Positions 27,119 through 35,958 are shown, counted from the stretch's first letter. The stretch is 64,000 nt of DNA from DATKEJ01 sp963768715 (GCA_963768715.1 CAVYJC010000008.1:124001-188000), one strand, 5' to 3'. Numbers and translations: made by a program. Notes: generated by a model not told the origin, from the sequence alone.

Positions 27119-27216
27119 TCCTGCCATCCTCCATCCATCCATCCTCCATCCTCCGTCCTCCGTCCTCCGTCCTCCGTCCTCCATGCTTCATCCTTCATCC
27201 TTCATCCTCCATATCA
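27119..27216. repeat. Heptamer repeat array (CCTCCGT / CCTTCAT)
   Basis: About thirteen units, mainly CCTCCGT and CCTCCAT, then CCTTCAT, form the spacer between the divergent coiled-coil gene and the PH-like gene. The period is seven. It encodes a spurious Pro/Ser-rich extension in front of the next gene. Confidence 0.9.
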
Positions 27217-27223
27217 TTCCCCC

Positions 27224-27664
27224 ATGCCCATCCCATACCGACATACCCAGTTCGGCGTCCTCACGATCGCCACGTTCATCGGCGTTTTGGCTATCGCGGG
27301 TGTGATCTTCTTCCAGTCGAAGGAAGTGATCGGAATCGTTATGGCCGGCGTGTTCGTGCTCATTGCCCTGGCGTTCTCTTCGCTGACGGTTTCTGTGGAT
27401 GGGGAGGCGGTGCGATTCTTCTTCGGGATCGGAATCATCCGAAAGACCTATCTGCTTTCGGACATCGAGTCGGTCCGCCCGGTACGGAATTCATGGTTGT
27501 ACGGCTGGGGCATCCGCTACACGCCGCACGGCTGGCTGTACAATGTGTCTGGACTGGGAGCTGTCGAGCTCCAATTGCGCTCGGGAAAGAAAGTGCGGAT
27601 CGGCTCGGATGAACCCGAGCGCCTGGCGGATGCCGTCAATGGGGCGCTCGGCGTTCGGCGGTGA
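27224..27664 (+). CDS. Membrane protein with bacterial PH-like domain
   Basis: 146 aa from the ATG at 27224 (MPIPYRHTQFGVL), placed just after the repeat array; a longer frame would read through the repeat. Two adjacent membrane helices (about residues 10-50) precede a beta domain with DIESVRPVRNSWLYGWGIRY and LQLRSGKKVRIGSDEPERL, typical of short bacterial PH-like (YdbS/DUF304-like) proteins. Function unknown. Confidence 0.8.
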   Translation: MPIPYRHTQFGVLTIATFIGVLAIAGVIFFQSKEVIGIVMAGVFVLIALAFSSLTVSVDGEAVRFFFGIGIIRKTYLLSDIESVRPVRNSWLYGWGIRYTPHGWLYNVSGLGAVELQLRSGKKVRIGSDEPERLADAVNGALGVRR

Positions 27665-27671
27665 GGAGATG

Positions 27672-27790
27672 CAAAGCCCACCCGGGCATAAATACCCGGG
27701 CTACGAGGCATCCGAGGGGTTGCGGTCACCGCAGTCGGGACTTGAAAGCCCCGCTGGGGCTCGAGGCGAAACGGATGTCGCGACACGTTT
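27672..27790. repeat. REP-like palindromes
   Basis: The spacer contains CCCGGGCATAAATACCCGGG (about 27680-27700) and GCCCCGCTGGGGC (about 27750), both GC-rich palindromes. They resemble REP elements mobilised by REP-associated transposases, and a relic of such a transposase lies 500 bases away. Confidence 0.7.
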
Positions 27791-27881
27791 GGAGACTGGC
27801 GATTGGCGAGATCACTCAGGTGGCCGCTGACAGTGCAATATGTCTTAGAGCGCCACAACTCCCGGGGGATGCCTCCACCGC

Positions 27882-27917
27882 CCAGTGACCAGTGTCTAAT
27901 GACCAGTGACTAACCTT
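27882..27917. repeat. Short heptamer run (CAGTGAC / TAATGAC)
   Basis: Four to five seven-base units (CAGTGAC, CAGTGTC, TAATGAC, CAGTGAC) end directly beside the 3' end of the tRNA gene. They are of the same class as the other arrays. Confidence 0.75.
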
Positions 27918-27918
27918 G

Positions 27919-27992
27919 CGGTCCGGACGAGACTCGAACTCGCGACCTCCAACGTGACAGGCTGGCGTTCTAACCAACTGAACTACCGGACC
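27919..27992 (-). tRNA. tRNA-Asp (GTC)
   Basis: A complete cloverleaf on the minus strand. The acceptor stem is GGTCCGG/CCGGACC, the D arm contains AGTTCAGTTGGTTAGA, the anticodon stem is CCAGC/GTTGG with loop CTGTCAC (anticodon GTC), and the T loop is TTCGAGT. The CCA end is not encoded. A heptamer repeat touches its 3' side. Confidence 0.95.
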
Positions 27993-28014
27993 ACGCACTT
28001 TTGTGCGAGCATCT

Positions 28015-28044
28015 AAAATACCACGATTCCTCTCCGGCTTGCAA
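28015..28044 (-). promoter_or_regulatory. Promoter of tRNA-Asp
   Basis: On the minus strand TTGCAA (28039-28044) and TATTTT (28015-28020) are 18 bases apart, about 23 bases before the mature 5' end of the tRNA. A small hairpin (GCACAAAAGTGC) lies in the leader. Confidence 0.6.
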
Positions 28045-28178
28045 TACTTCCTCGCGAATTAGGTTCGAAGACGTGGTGGAATGCTGATTGCTGCGGTGCT
28101 GATGGTATGTGCACAATGAAAGTGACCGAGGCACATTGTCCGCCGTTGGTGCGAATATTGTCGCCGCAGGCGACTCTA

Positions 28179-28500
28179 GATAGCCCCGCGATTTATCGCG
28201 GGGTGGGAGTCGATTAACTCCCCGGAACCGTTTTCAACGGTTTCGCGTCAGCTTCCGGTCTCACCCTGGTGCAAGGACCGCCAACTCCTTCTCGATGGGC
28301 ACGCGACTATGATGCGACTTCTGCATGGCGATGTATCTGGTTACACTGCCGACGGCGCCGCGAGAAACCGTCAGCGCCGCATACCCTCTTGCCCAGGCAA
28401 ATCGTGCTTTCGTCGTTGTTCGCAAAACCGTTAAAACGGTTTCGGGTGTAGCTACCGTCTCTGTCCCCGGGTTGGAAACCCGGGGCTAATTAGAGCCCCG
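28179..28500. repeat. Cluster of REP-like palindromes around a transposase relic
   Basis: Palindromes seen are CCCCGCGATTTATCGCGGGG (about 28185-28205), AACCGTTTTCAACGGTTT (about 28226-28245), AAACCGTTAAAACGGTTT (about 28424-28441) and CCCCGGGTTGGAAACCCGGGG (about 28468-28490). They flank and partly interrupt a decayed REP-associated transposase. The rest of 28045-28688 shows no gene. Confidence 0.8.
28261..28398 (-). pseudogene. Relic of an IS200-like REP-associated transposase (RAYT), C-terminal part
   Basis: On the minus strand a 45-residue frame reads AWARGYAALTVSRG, then VTRYIAMQKSHHSR and a short tail to the TGA. This matches the C-terminal part of Y1 tyrosine transposases of the RAYT type (W-x-x-G-Y-x-A-x-x-V-S then Y-I-x-x-Q-x-x-H-H). 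The N-terminal catalytic half is missing and is replaced by a REP-like palindrome. It explains the palindromes around it. Confidence 0.8.
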
Positions 28501-28688
28501 ACGCCGCTCGCCTTCGCTCGGGGCTTTCGGGGCGTCGGCGACTGCGTCGCCTCTTCGGTCCCAACCGTCACATGCCGGCAGCGCTTGATCGTCTTGCCAG
28601 GGTCGTTTTCATTACGCATATGACCGCTAAATGCTAATGCCTATTTTCCCGGTTTGAGCGTCCGTCCCCCGATTTTGATTGCGCATTT

Positions 28689-30188
28689 TTGAATTTCGAG
28701 CTGCCTGTGTCTACCGACCTTCTGGCCTTCCTATCGCTCGCACTGCTCGCCGTGGTCGCCATCATCATTGCAGAGTGGGGGAGAGCGCATGATCTGATCA
28801 AGGTGGGGACGTCCCGGCGGTTCGTCCATGTCACCGTCGGGCTTTTTGTCGCGATTGCTGTGATTGCTCTCGATTCGCCCACATGGCTGTTCGTGGCGGC
28901 GGCCTGTGCTTTCCTGATCAACGTGGTTTCACTTCGGAGGGGCTGGCTGCAGTCGATTCACGGCGCGCACTCGCGGTCGCTCGGGACGGTGACGTTCCCG
29001 CTCGGGATCCTGCTCGTCCTTCCGTTCTTCTGGAATTCGTCGCTCATCGCGCGATATCCGCTCGCGTTGGGATTCGCGGTACTCGCGGTTTCGGATCCCG
29101 TGGCTGCCATCGTGGGCAGCCGGTTTGGGGAAAACCGTTTCCTGAGCATGGGTCCCAAAGGCAAAACCCTTGCCGGCGCCACGGCTTTCGGGCTCACGGC
29201 GTGGCTGATTACCGGATTGTGGATCACGCTCGTTGGGTCGGCGGGGCACCTTCCGTTCGATGCGCACTGGGTCTGGCACATGGCCGCGATGGTGGGGATC
29301 GCCGCCACGGCGGCCGAAATGGTCGGCAGGAAAGGATGGGATAATGTCCTCATCGTGATCGCCGTCGTGCTCGTTCTTCTCGCGACGGAATCCGGTGAAC
29401 GCGCGCGATTTCTCGGCTGGTGCGTCGTCGTTTCAATCGCCTTTTCTCTTCTCGCCTACAGGCTGCGATTTCTGGATGCCGCCGGGGCGGCAGTGACCGG
29501 GCTGATGGGCGGCTCCTTTCTGTATTTTGGCGGATGGGCATGGGTCGTTCCTCCCATCGCCTTCTTTCTCTTGTCGAGCCTCCTATCGGCCTGGTCGTCA
29601 CGTCGTCGTGGAGCAGCCGCATCACATCAGGTCCGCGGCTCCCGGCGTGACGGCGTCCAGGTGCTGGCCAACGGAGGCGTCGGCTGCCTCATCGTCATCG
29701 CCGCCCACTTTGCGCCGTTCGCCGGCGCCTACTGGGCTTTCGCGGGCGCCTTTGCGGCCGCGGCCGCCGATACGTTTGCAACCGAGGTCGGCACCGCCTT
29801 GAAAGGGAGGACCTGGTCGATTATTTCGGGAGTGCGGACCGAGCCGGGGACTTCCGGTGGCGTCTCTCTCGCGGGCTTCGGCGCATCGCTGGCCGGCGGC
29901 GCCCTGGTCGGAATTTCCGCTGCAGCAGCCCTCGGTACTTTTCGATTGGCGCCGATTGTCGTCGTGACGGTGGCTGGTTTCGCTGCCGGCGTTGTAGACA
30001 GCCTGCTGGGGGCGACCGTCCAGGCCCGCTATCGAACCCGCACCGGCGTGATCACGGATGCTCCCTCAACAGACGACCACCCGAACGAACGCGTCGGCGG
30101 ATGGCGCATGGTCAATAATGATACCGTCAACTTCCTCTGCGCAGCAGCAGGCGCCGCCGCCGCAGCGGGGATGATGTCGGTGATATAG
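28689..30188 (+). CDS. Phytol/dolichol kinase-like plus DUF92 fusion membrane protein
   Basis: 499 aa, highly hydrophobic. The N-terminal half (to about residue 230) carries kinase-like motifs of CTP-dependent phytol/dolichol kinases (RRFVHVTVGLFVA; VSDPVAAIVGSRFGEN; GPKGKTLAGATA). The C-terminal half (about 255-499) is DUF92 (AAAADTFATEVGTALKG, GTSGGVSLAGFGAS, DSLLGATVQ), the family of plant VTE6 phytyl-phosphate kinase. A single protein could thus make an isoprenyl diphosphate from a free isoprenoid alcohol in two steps. The start is TTG at 28689 or GTG at 28707. The two-step activity is inferred. Confidence 0.85.
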   Translation: MNFELPVSTDLLAFLSLALLAVVAIIIAEWGRAHDLIKVGTSRRFVHVTVGLFVAIAVIALDSPTWLFVAAACAFLINVVSLRRGWLQSIHGAHSRSLGTVTFPLGILLVLPFFWNSSLIARYPLALGFAVLAVSDPVAAIVGSRFGENRFLSMGPKGKTLAGATAFGLTAWLITGLWITLVGSAGHLPFDAHWVWHMAAMVGIAATAAEMVGRKGWDNVLIVIAVVLVLLATESGERARFLGWCVVVSIAFSLLAYRLRFLDAAGAAVTGLMGGSFLYFGGWAWVVPPIAFFLLSSLLSAWSSRRRGAAASHQVRGSRRDGVQVLANGGVGCLIVIAAHFAPFAGAYWAFAGAFAAAAADTFATEVGTALKGRTWSIISGVRTEPGTSGGVSLAGFGASLAGGALVGISAAAALGTFRLAPIVVVTVAGFAAGVVDSLLGATVQARYRTRTGVITDAPSTDDHPNERVGGWRMVNNDTVNFLCAAAGAAAAAGMMSVI

Positions 30189-30510
30189 GTGCGGGGTGCG
30201 GAGTGCGGGGTGCGGCGCGTGCCATTCCGTAGGGGCAGGCCAGAGCGAAGCGGCGGCCTGCCCGCCGGTGGAAGGTGCGACGTGCGGGGTGCGAGGTGCG
30301 GAGTGCCCAATGCTAAATACTGAATTGATATCTGCTGTCTGCTGTCTGCTGTCTGCCGTGGATTTCTTATCATCCAAATTCGCGACATCGACTTGCGCAA
30401 GAAGCCGAGCCTGTCTTCCCGCATTCGTGATTTGTTGAGGCCGGCGCCGAGGAGCGCGTCAATGACTAGTGACCAATGACTGATGACTAATGACTAATGA
30501 CTAGTGACCA
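30189..30510. repeat. Repeat-only spacer: GTGCGGA, TCTGCTG and AATGACT heptamers plus a GC-rich element
   Basis: No gene. The spacer holds GTGCGGR units at 30189-30213 and 30283-30310, TCTGCTG units at 30329-30355 and AATGACT/GTGACCA units at 30463-30513. In the middle (about 30226-30262) is a copy of the dispersed element CCGTAGGGGCAGGCCAGAGC. The last array ends on the ATG of the symporter. Confidence 0.92.
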
Positions 30511-31815
30511 ATGACCTGGTATAAGAAGCTCCACTGGCAAATCATCATCGGACTCATTCTCGGCGTCATCTACGGTGTCGTTGCCGCGGCGTCGGGGTGG
30601 GGGAAGTTCACGTCCGACTGGATCGCGCCCTGGGGCAAGATTTTCATCAATCTACTCCAGCTCATTGCCGTTCCGCTGGTGCTCGCGTCCATCATTACGG
30701 GTGTTGCCTCGCTCGCGGATCTAAAGAAGCTGAGCCGAATCGGCGGCAAGACAATCGGCATATATCTGGTCACCACGGCGATCGCCGTGACCATCGGCCT
30801 GGTCATCGTCAACGTCATGAAGCCGGGCCACCGTGTGCCTGAGGATATGCGGATCCAACTTCAGGAGACATACGCCCAGGACGTCGGGGCCCGGGAGGCG
30901 ATGGCCGCCGAAACCAAAGGCCACGGTCCGCTGCAGCCGATTGTCGACATCGTTCCTCAGAACGTCTTCGCGTCGGCCGCGAGCAACCGCAACATGCTCC
31001 AGATCGTGTTCTTCTCGATCCTCGTCGGGATCGGCGTCATCGGGATCGCGCCCGAAAAGGGCCAGATTCTGATCGGCTTTTTCGACTCGATAAACGACGT
31101 CATCATACGTCTCGTCGATCTCATCATGCTCATGGCGCCACTCGGCGTATTCGCCCTTATTTCCGATACCATTACCAGCATCGCAGGCGACAATCTCCAG
31201 GCCGTTGCCGAACTGATGAGCGCCCTGGGATACTACTGTCTGGCCGTCATACTCGGACTGTTGATCCACATGAGCGTCGTTTATCCTACGATGCTCAAGC
31301 TGTTCAGTCCGCAGCCCTTCAAGCGGTTCATGCGGGGCATCATGCCGGTCCAGCTCGTGGCGTTTTCGACGAGCTCAAGCGGCGCGACGCTTCCCGTGAC
31401 GATGGAAGCCTGCGAGAAGGACATGGGCGTATCCGAGGAGGTTTCGTCGTTCGTTCTGCCGCTCGGGGCTACTATTAATATGGACGGCACGGCGCTCTAT
31501 CAGGCCGTCGCAGCGGTATTCATTGCCCAATCGCTCGGCATGGGACTCGACATCTACGCGCAGCTGACGATCGTTCTGACGGCGGTGCTCGCATCCATCG
31601 GCACAGCCGCCGTTCCAAGCGCCGGCATCATCATGCTCGTGATCATTCTGGAAGCGATCCACGTTCCAAGCTCGGGCATTGCCCTGATCCTCGGTGTCGA
31701 CCGGATTCTCGACATGATGCGAACCGTGGTCAACGTCACCGGCGACGCTACCGTCGCCAACATCGTGGCGGCGAGCGAGGGGCAACTCACTTTGGAAACA
31801 CAACCCCTTCCGTAG
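30511..31815 (+). CDS. Dicarboxylate/amino acid:cation symporter (DAACS family)
   Basis: 434 aa, full length. The ATG at 30511 begins right at the end of a heptamer array (ACCAATGACC). Family signatures are present: the serine-rich hairpin AFSTSSSGATLPVTMEAC, the sodium/substrate helix GATINMDGTALYQAVAA, and the second hairpin followed by the GVDRILDMMRTVVNVTGD helix with the conserved Arg/Asp. GltP/GltT-like proteins import glutamate, aspartate or C4-dicarboxylates with sodium or protons. Substrate specificity cannot be read with certainty. No SD is seen between the repeat and the start. Confidence 0.93.
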   Translation: MTWYKKLHWQIIIGLILGVIYGVVAAASGWGKFTSDWIAPWGKIFINLLQLIAVPLVLASIITGVASLADLKKLSRIGGKTIGIYLVTTAIAVTIGLVIVNVMKPGHRVPEDMRIQLQETYAQDVGAREAMAAETKGHGPLQPIVDIVPQNVFASAASNRNMLQIVFFSILVGIGVIGIAPEKGQILIGFFDSINDVIIRLVDLIMLMAPLGVFALISDTITSIAGDNLQAVAELMSALGYYCLAVILGLLIHMSVVYPTMLKLFSPQPFKRFMRGIMPVQLVAFSTSSSGATLPVTMEACEKDMGVSEEVSSFVLPLGATINMDGTALYQAVAAVFIAQSLGMGLDIYAQLTIVLTAVLASIGTAAVPSAGIIMLVIILEAIHVPSSGIALILGVDRILDMMRTVVNVTGDATVANIVAASEGQLTLETQPLP

Positions 31816-32090
31816 GGGCAGGCCAGAGGCCGCCCTGCGGTACGGAACGGACGGGTTCGGCTGCTTGCGCTTTTGGACGGGCAGGCCGACGCTTCGCTCT
31901 GGCCTGCGCCTACGGGACGGGCAGGCCGGCGCTCGTCGTGACATTGCGATTCGGGCATCAAAGGGGTGGCTCGCTCTGGCCTGCCCCTACGGAACGGACG
32001 GAACGGGTTCGGCTGACATTGCGATTCGGACATCAGGGATGCTCGCTCTGGCCTGCCCCTACGGGACGGGCAGGGCGGGAATATGTGCCG
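31804..32090. repeat. Dispersed GC-rich element, several copies (CCGTAGGGGCAGGCC)
   Basis: Four to five copies in alternating orientation of CCGTAGGGGCAGGCCAGAGC and its complement CTCTGGCCTGCCCCTACGG, around 31806, 31880-31930, 31970-31995 and 32042-32070. Two of them are linked by a longer direct repeat (ACATTGCGATTCGG). No gene is supported up to 32162. Confidence 0.85.
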
Positions 32091-32162
32091 CCGCGTGCCA
32101 AGACACGGAACACCGGTGGGCCTTCGTCTTCAAACACACCCACTACAAACTCCGTCAAAACG

Positions 32163-33701
32163 GTGCCCTTGTTGTTCAGGATCCATCTTCTGACAATCGT
32201 TGTCGCTACGCTGGCGGCTGCGCAATCCGTGGCTCAGCCGGACCCTTCGCTCCCCGGCATGCTGCTGACCTCCGCGGAAGCCGAACAGGAGATCATCCAG
32301 GGACGCGAGGCGCTGATGGCCTTTCGGCTCGATGAGGCTGAGCTGACCTTCCGCAGGCTATTCCATTCTGGAGCCAACGAGATCCCGGCCTACTATCATC
32401 TGACGGCCATCGGCTTCGTGCGCGCCATGTTCAGGCAGGATGAACCCGCGTACCAGCTCTTCTTCGCCCGCAGCGACTCGCTCTACGACATGCTCAAGGA
32501 CGCGGACGATTCGCCGTGGCACGCGTTCTTCCGAAGTGACCTCTTTCTCATGAGGTCGTTCGTTCGCGCCCGCCGGGGTGACTATATCCGCGCCGCGGTT
32601 TCGGCCAAAGAGGCCTACGAAAGCTATATCGAAACGCTGCGGCTCGATCCGACCCTTATCGATGCGGAGCGCGGCGTCGGCGTGTTGAAGACCATCATCG
32701 GCGCCACGCCCTCGGCCTACCGGCGCTTCATCCGAATGTTCGGGTACAGCGGATCGATCGACGAAGGCATCCGGCTCCTCGAACACGTGATCCAAAAGGG
32801 CCGGTACGCGCGCGAAGAGTCCGCGCTCTTCCTCGCGCTGACCCGCGTCTTCCTGAATATCGATCGCGACGAAGGCATCGCGATCCTTGCTGAGAAGTTC
32901 GAGGCGACAGAGGATCCCGTCACGGGACTCGTCTACGCATTCTCCCTCCGCATGGCCCGAAGGCCCGAAGAGTCGGTCGACGTGGCGGAGCGGGCGATCC
33001 GGACGATGAAATCCCCGGGCTACACCGACGTCGAGTTTCTCTACTACCATCTCGGCAGCGCCCTCTTTTCCCTGAATCGCTTCGAGGAAGCCGCCGCCGC
33101 CTATCGCAGCTACATCGAGACGTTCGACGGCCAATCTTATCAGGCCAGCTCAAGGCTTCGACTCGGACTCTGTCTCGAGATGCTCGGCCGCCGGGCGGAG
33201 GCGGAAGTCTGGTACGCGCAGGTAGAGGCTCCGACGGACTTCGATCTCGACCAGGCGGCACAAAGGGAGGCGCGCCGCCGGCTGAAGAATCCCCTCACCG
33301 ATGCCGACAAAGTGCTGCTTCGCGGCGAGAATGCGATCAGCGCCGGACAATACAATGAAGCGATTGAGATCCTCGAGAAGGTTTTCTTTTCGGATGCCGA
33401 GTCGCAGCTCGACAGAACGGAAGCGGCGTATCTGCTGGGACGCGCGCATCATCTCCTGAAGGAATGGGACGAGGCGGCGACGAAATACGTTTACGCAAGG
33501 ACACACCCCGTTTCGAAGAACGTCCGCTGGGCGCCCTGGTCGACCTACTACCTCGGACGCGTCCGCGCCGAAACGGATCACCCCGACGAAGCCCGCCGCC
33601 TCTTCCAGGAAGCGATCGACTTCAAGGGTAAATACGACTACAAGAAGTCGTTGCAGCGAAGCGCGAAGCTGGCGTTGGAGAAGCTGGACGCTAAACGCTG
33701 A
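32163..33701 (+). CDS. Exported TPR-repeat protein
   Basis: About 512 aa. I place the start at the GTG at 32163 (VPLLFRIHLLTIVVATL), which gives a signal peptide with cleavage near VAQ-PDPS; the longer frame upstream is encoded by repeats. The body is helical with TPR-like units such as FRLDEAELTFRRLF, LFSLNRFEEAAAAYRSYI, QYNEAIEILEKVFF and HPDEARRLFQEAIDF. Proteins like this act as periplasmic scaffolds; no enzyme motif is seen. It is a single gene between repeat blocks. Confidence 0.82.
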   Translation: MPLLFRIHLLTIVVATLAAAQSVAQPDPSLPGMLLTSAEAEQEIIQGREALMAFRLDEAELTFRRLFHSGANEIPAYYHLTAIGFVRAMFRQDEPAYQLFFARSDSLYDMLKDADDSPWHAFFRSDLFLMRSFVRARRGDYIRAAVSAKEAYESYIETLRLDPTLIDAERGVGVLKTIIGATPSAYRRFIRMFGYSGSIDEGIRLLEHVIQKGRYAREESALFLALTRVFLNIDRDEGIAILAEKFEATEDPVTGLVYAFSLRMARRPEESVDVAERAIRTMKSPGYTDVEFLYYHLGSALFSLNRFEEAAAAYRSYIETFDGQSYQASSRLRLGLCLEMLGRRAEAEVWYAQVEAPTDFDLDQAAQREARRRLKNPLTDADKVLLRGENAISAGQYNEAIEILEKVFFSDAESQLDRTEAAYLLGRAHHLLKEWDEAATKYVYARTHPVSKNVRWAPWSTYYLGRVRAETDHPDEARRLFQEAIDFKGKYDYKKSLQRSAKLALEKLDAKR

Positions 33702-33776
33702 ACGCTAAACGCTGAAGGCCAGTCGTTGGTCATCGGTTACTGATTGCTGTTCGCGGTTCGAAGTTCGGTGTTCGTC
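33689..33776. repeat. Heptamer runs (CGCTGAA, GTTCGGT)
   Basis: Four units of CGCTAAA/CGCTGAA directly overlap and follow the TPR gene stop (33689-33716), and three units of GTTCGNN lie at about 33755-33776. Confidence 0.75.
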
Positions 33777-33812
33777 GGTCTCAAACTGACGAGGAGAGCC
33801 GCGTTGATCGGC

Positions 33813-33841
33813 TTGACTTGGCCTCGCGCGCTCAGTAGACT
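33813..33841 (+). promoter_or_regulatory. Promoter at the start of the glycan island
   Basis: TTGACT (33813-33818) and TAGACT (33836-33841) are 17 bases apart. The -10 box ends only five bases before the ATG at 33847, so the message would be leaderless or start translation at the ATG at 33859. A second copy of this promoter with the same geometry lies at 40281-40309. Confidence 0.6.
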
Positions 33842-33846
33842 GCGTA

Positions 33847-34677
33847 ATGACGGATCGAATGCAATCGGGAGCGACTAGTCAAGTGGATTTGGAGTCGGAC
33901 ACGCGCCCGGGTCGCGCGCCGTTGAGTATCACAATCGTGATGCCCTGTTACAACGAGGCGAACCGACTTGATCTGGTGCAGGTGGATGAGTTCCTTGAGG
34001 CTCACCCTGCCGCACGATTCATCTTTGTCGACGACAAGAGCACAGATTCCACACGGTCGGTACTGCAGGACTACTGCGCCCAACGGCCAGACACTTGCTC
34101 GTTGATTTCGCTCGATCAGAATTCCGGGAAGGCCGAGGCGGTTCGGCAAGGTATGTTAGCTGCCTTTCGGTCAGGAGTTTCTGTGGCGGGCTATTGGGAC
34201 GCGGATTTGGCAGCGCCGCTTCGATGCGTAGATGAGCTCTCTCAAGTCTTGGAGGTAGATTCGGCGGTTTTGGTCGTCCTCGGGTCACGTGTGAAAATGT
34301 TGGGCTGGCGAATACATCGGAAGGCAACGAGGCACTACCTGGGACGCGTGTTTGCCACGGCGGTATCCGTCATGCTGGGAGTGCCGGTCTACGATACGCA
34401 GTGCGGCGCGAAGGTTTTTCGAAACAATCCGGTTGTTAAAGGTGCTTTCGAAGAGCGCTTTATGAGCCGATGGATTTTCGACGTAGAAATCCTAGCCCGA
34501 TTGATGTCTGCCCCAGAAATAGACAGGTCAAACTTCGAGACTTTCGTTAAGGAGCAACCACTGTCAGTTTGGCGTGACGTTTCGGGTTCGAAAGTGAAAC
34601 TCCGAAATTTCGCTGAAGCCCCAATAGACCTCGCTCGAATCTGGAGTACGGGGTTCCGTAAGTCGAGACTACGATAA
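33847..34677 (+). CDS. GT2 glycosyltransferase, dolichyl-phosphate glucosyltransferase-like
   Basis: 276 aa. After a variable 27-residue start, the GT-A fold opens with SITIVMPCYNEANRL. The nucleotide-binding site is FIFVDDKSTDSTRS, the metal-binding motif is YWDADLAAPL, and GSRVKMLGWRIHRK and DTQCGAKVF are typical of ALG5-like polyprenyl-phosphate glucosyltransferases. It lacks C-terminal membrane helices. Such enzymes load a sugar on a lipid carrier that GT-C enzymes then use; three GT-C-like genes lie downstream. The start is uncertain between 33847 and 33859 because of the close promoter. Confidence 0.9.
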   Translation: MTDRMQSGATSQVDLESDTRPGRAPLSITIVMPCYNEANRLDLVQVDEFLEAHPAARFIFVDDKSTDSTRSVLQDYCAQRPDTCSLISLDQNSGKAEAVRQGMLAAFRSGVSVAGYWDADLAAPLRCVDELSQVLEVDSAVLVVLGSRVKMLGWRIHRKATRHYLGRVFATAVSVMLGVPVYDTQCGAKVFRNNPVVKGAFEERFMSRWIFDVEILARLMSAPEIDRSNFETFVKEQPLSVWRDVSGSKVKLRNFAEAPIDLARIWSTGFRKSRLR

Positions 34678-34729
34678 GATCTAAGGCAAAGTGAGTCCAA
34701 TCACAGCCTCTTCTGAATTCAACGCCTGG

Positions 34730-34896
34730 CGCCGTCGACGGGCAAGCCGACGCCACAAGGGTCCTGATCCGATCCAAACGAACGTGTCGGGCTTTGGCCT
34801 ACCCCTACACGACTCTCAGACGATTGGTACTTGGTACTTGGTACTTGGTACTGCCCAAGCCGAGGACTACGAAGACTAGAAGACTAGAAGACTCAC
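34730..34896. repeat. GC-rich dispersed element and TTGGTAC / AGAAGACT repeats
   Basis: A diverged copy of the dispersed element (GACGGGCAAGCCGACGC and GGCCTACCCCTAC, 34737-34810) is followed by four TTGGTAC heptamers (about 34824-34851) and three AGAAGACT octamers (about 34868-34892). No gene. Confidence 0.8.
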
Positions 34897-34911
34897 GATA
34901 CGACTTCCTAC

Positions 34912-35624
34912 TGATACATCTCATTCACCCGTCTCCGCCAGGTCAGCAGCTCCAGCTCCACGCCTTTCAGCTCTTCAGGGGTGTGTTGAGATGCGAGGTC
35001 GTTCTTCTCGAAGGGATCCTTGTCGATTTCGTACACCTCCATCGGCTTCCGGCGGTAGTGATATACGAACTTCTCCGGGCCGACGCGCAGCGCCATTGAC
35101 TGATTTTCCACCCAGGTGGCGTGGTACATCCGCCGATTGGCCGGCGCGGGTTCGAGCAGGGTAGTGCCCGGGATTAAGCCGTTCTCGAGCTTGAGACCCA
35201 GCAAGTCCACGATCGTCGGCAAGAGGTCGGTCTGCTGCCTCCAGCCGCCAATGTGACCTGGTTTCGGAAACAGCGTCGGACTATGGAGTATCGCGGCAAC
35301 GTGGAGTGCTTCGTCGTAGGGCATGGCGCTGTGGAATTGCAGTTTGTGCTCGCCGAAGGCCTCACCGTGGTCGCTCAGGAGCACAAAGAGCGTGTTGTCC
35401 ATCATCCCGCGTGCCTCAAATCTCTTGAACAGGTACGCGAACAATTGAATCGACATAGTTGACTGCTTTCAGGGAGTTTTGGAAGTCGTCCTCGGCATCC
35501 GGGAAGGGCCTATTTCGTAACTGACCGGGATCGCATACGGGTGGTGCGGCGCGAGTGTGAGGTAGGTCAGGAAGAACGGCTACTACTCCGCCAGACGCTG
35601 GTCGATCTACTCGAGGCTGGTTTT
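34912..35624 (-). pseudogene. Truncated duplicate of the LtaS-like sulfatase gene
   Basis: This stretch is nearly the same as 36140-36853 (offset about 1229 bases). It covers the last about 240 codons of the downstream sulfatase, ending in LLTWRRRVNEMYQ. The first half of the gene is missing, and small indels break the frame near 35456 and 35510 (for example CCTATTTCG instead of CCTGTCCTCG). The left junction is at about 34912, and the right one at about 35624 where methyltransferase debris begins. It is a segmental duplication, not a working gene. Confidence 0.88.
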
Positions 35625-35896
35625 GTCCCGGCGAACCCAAGTCTCTGGAGAGCTCCTCACGATGTCAGTCATGGACACTACCGGAGGTACACGGTGGAGA
35701 AACGATTCAGGATCACTGGAAAAAGCCCTCCCGGTCGATGTGCTGCTTTGCTCGTACTACAACAGGCCGGCTCTATCCTGTAGTCAAAGGGCTGCGAACG
35801 TTGACCAGCCTGCTTGGGCACTCTTACGGAAGTGCTGATACAGACCTGAGTGTGCCGCCTAAACCGATCAATTCGACTGCTGCACCGAATATTCGC
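35625..35896 (+). pseudogene. C-terminal fragment of a SAM-dependent methyltransferase
   Basis: Read in two frames this encodes APHDVSHGHYRRYT, then SYYNRPALYPVVKGLRTLTS, and ends with DTDLSVPPKPINSTAAPNI before a stop. The G-H-x-R-R-Y-T motif and the D-x-S-x-P-P-x-P-x-N-x-x-x-x-x-I end are typical of the C-terminal third of class I methyltransferases found beside GT2 genes. The N-terminal SAM-binding part is absent. A second fragment of the same gene lies at 40378-40527. Confidence 0.75.
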
Positions 35897-35958
35897 ATCT
35901 GAGCTACCCAGACGTAATATCAGTAGGTCGAGGTCTAGAGACCGCCTAAAGTACCGAC

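Noticed and set aside
31938..32162. Longer form of the TPR protein
   Set aside because: The extension is the dispersed repeat read as protein; a signal peptide follows the later GTG.
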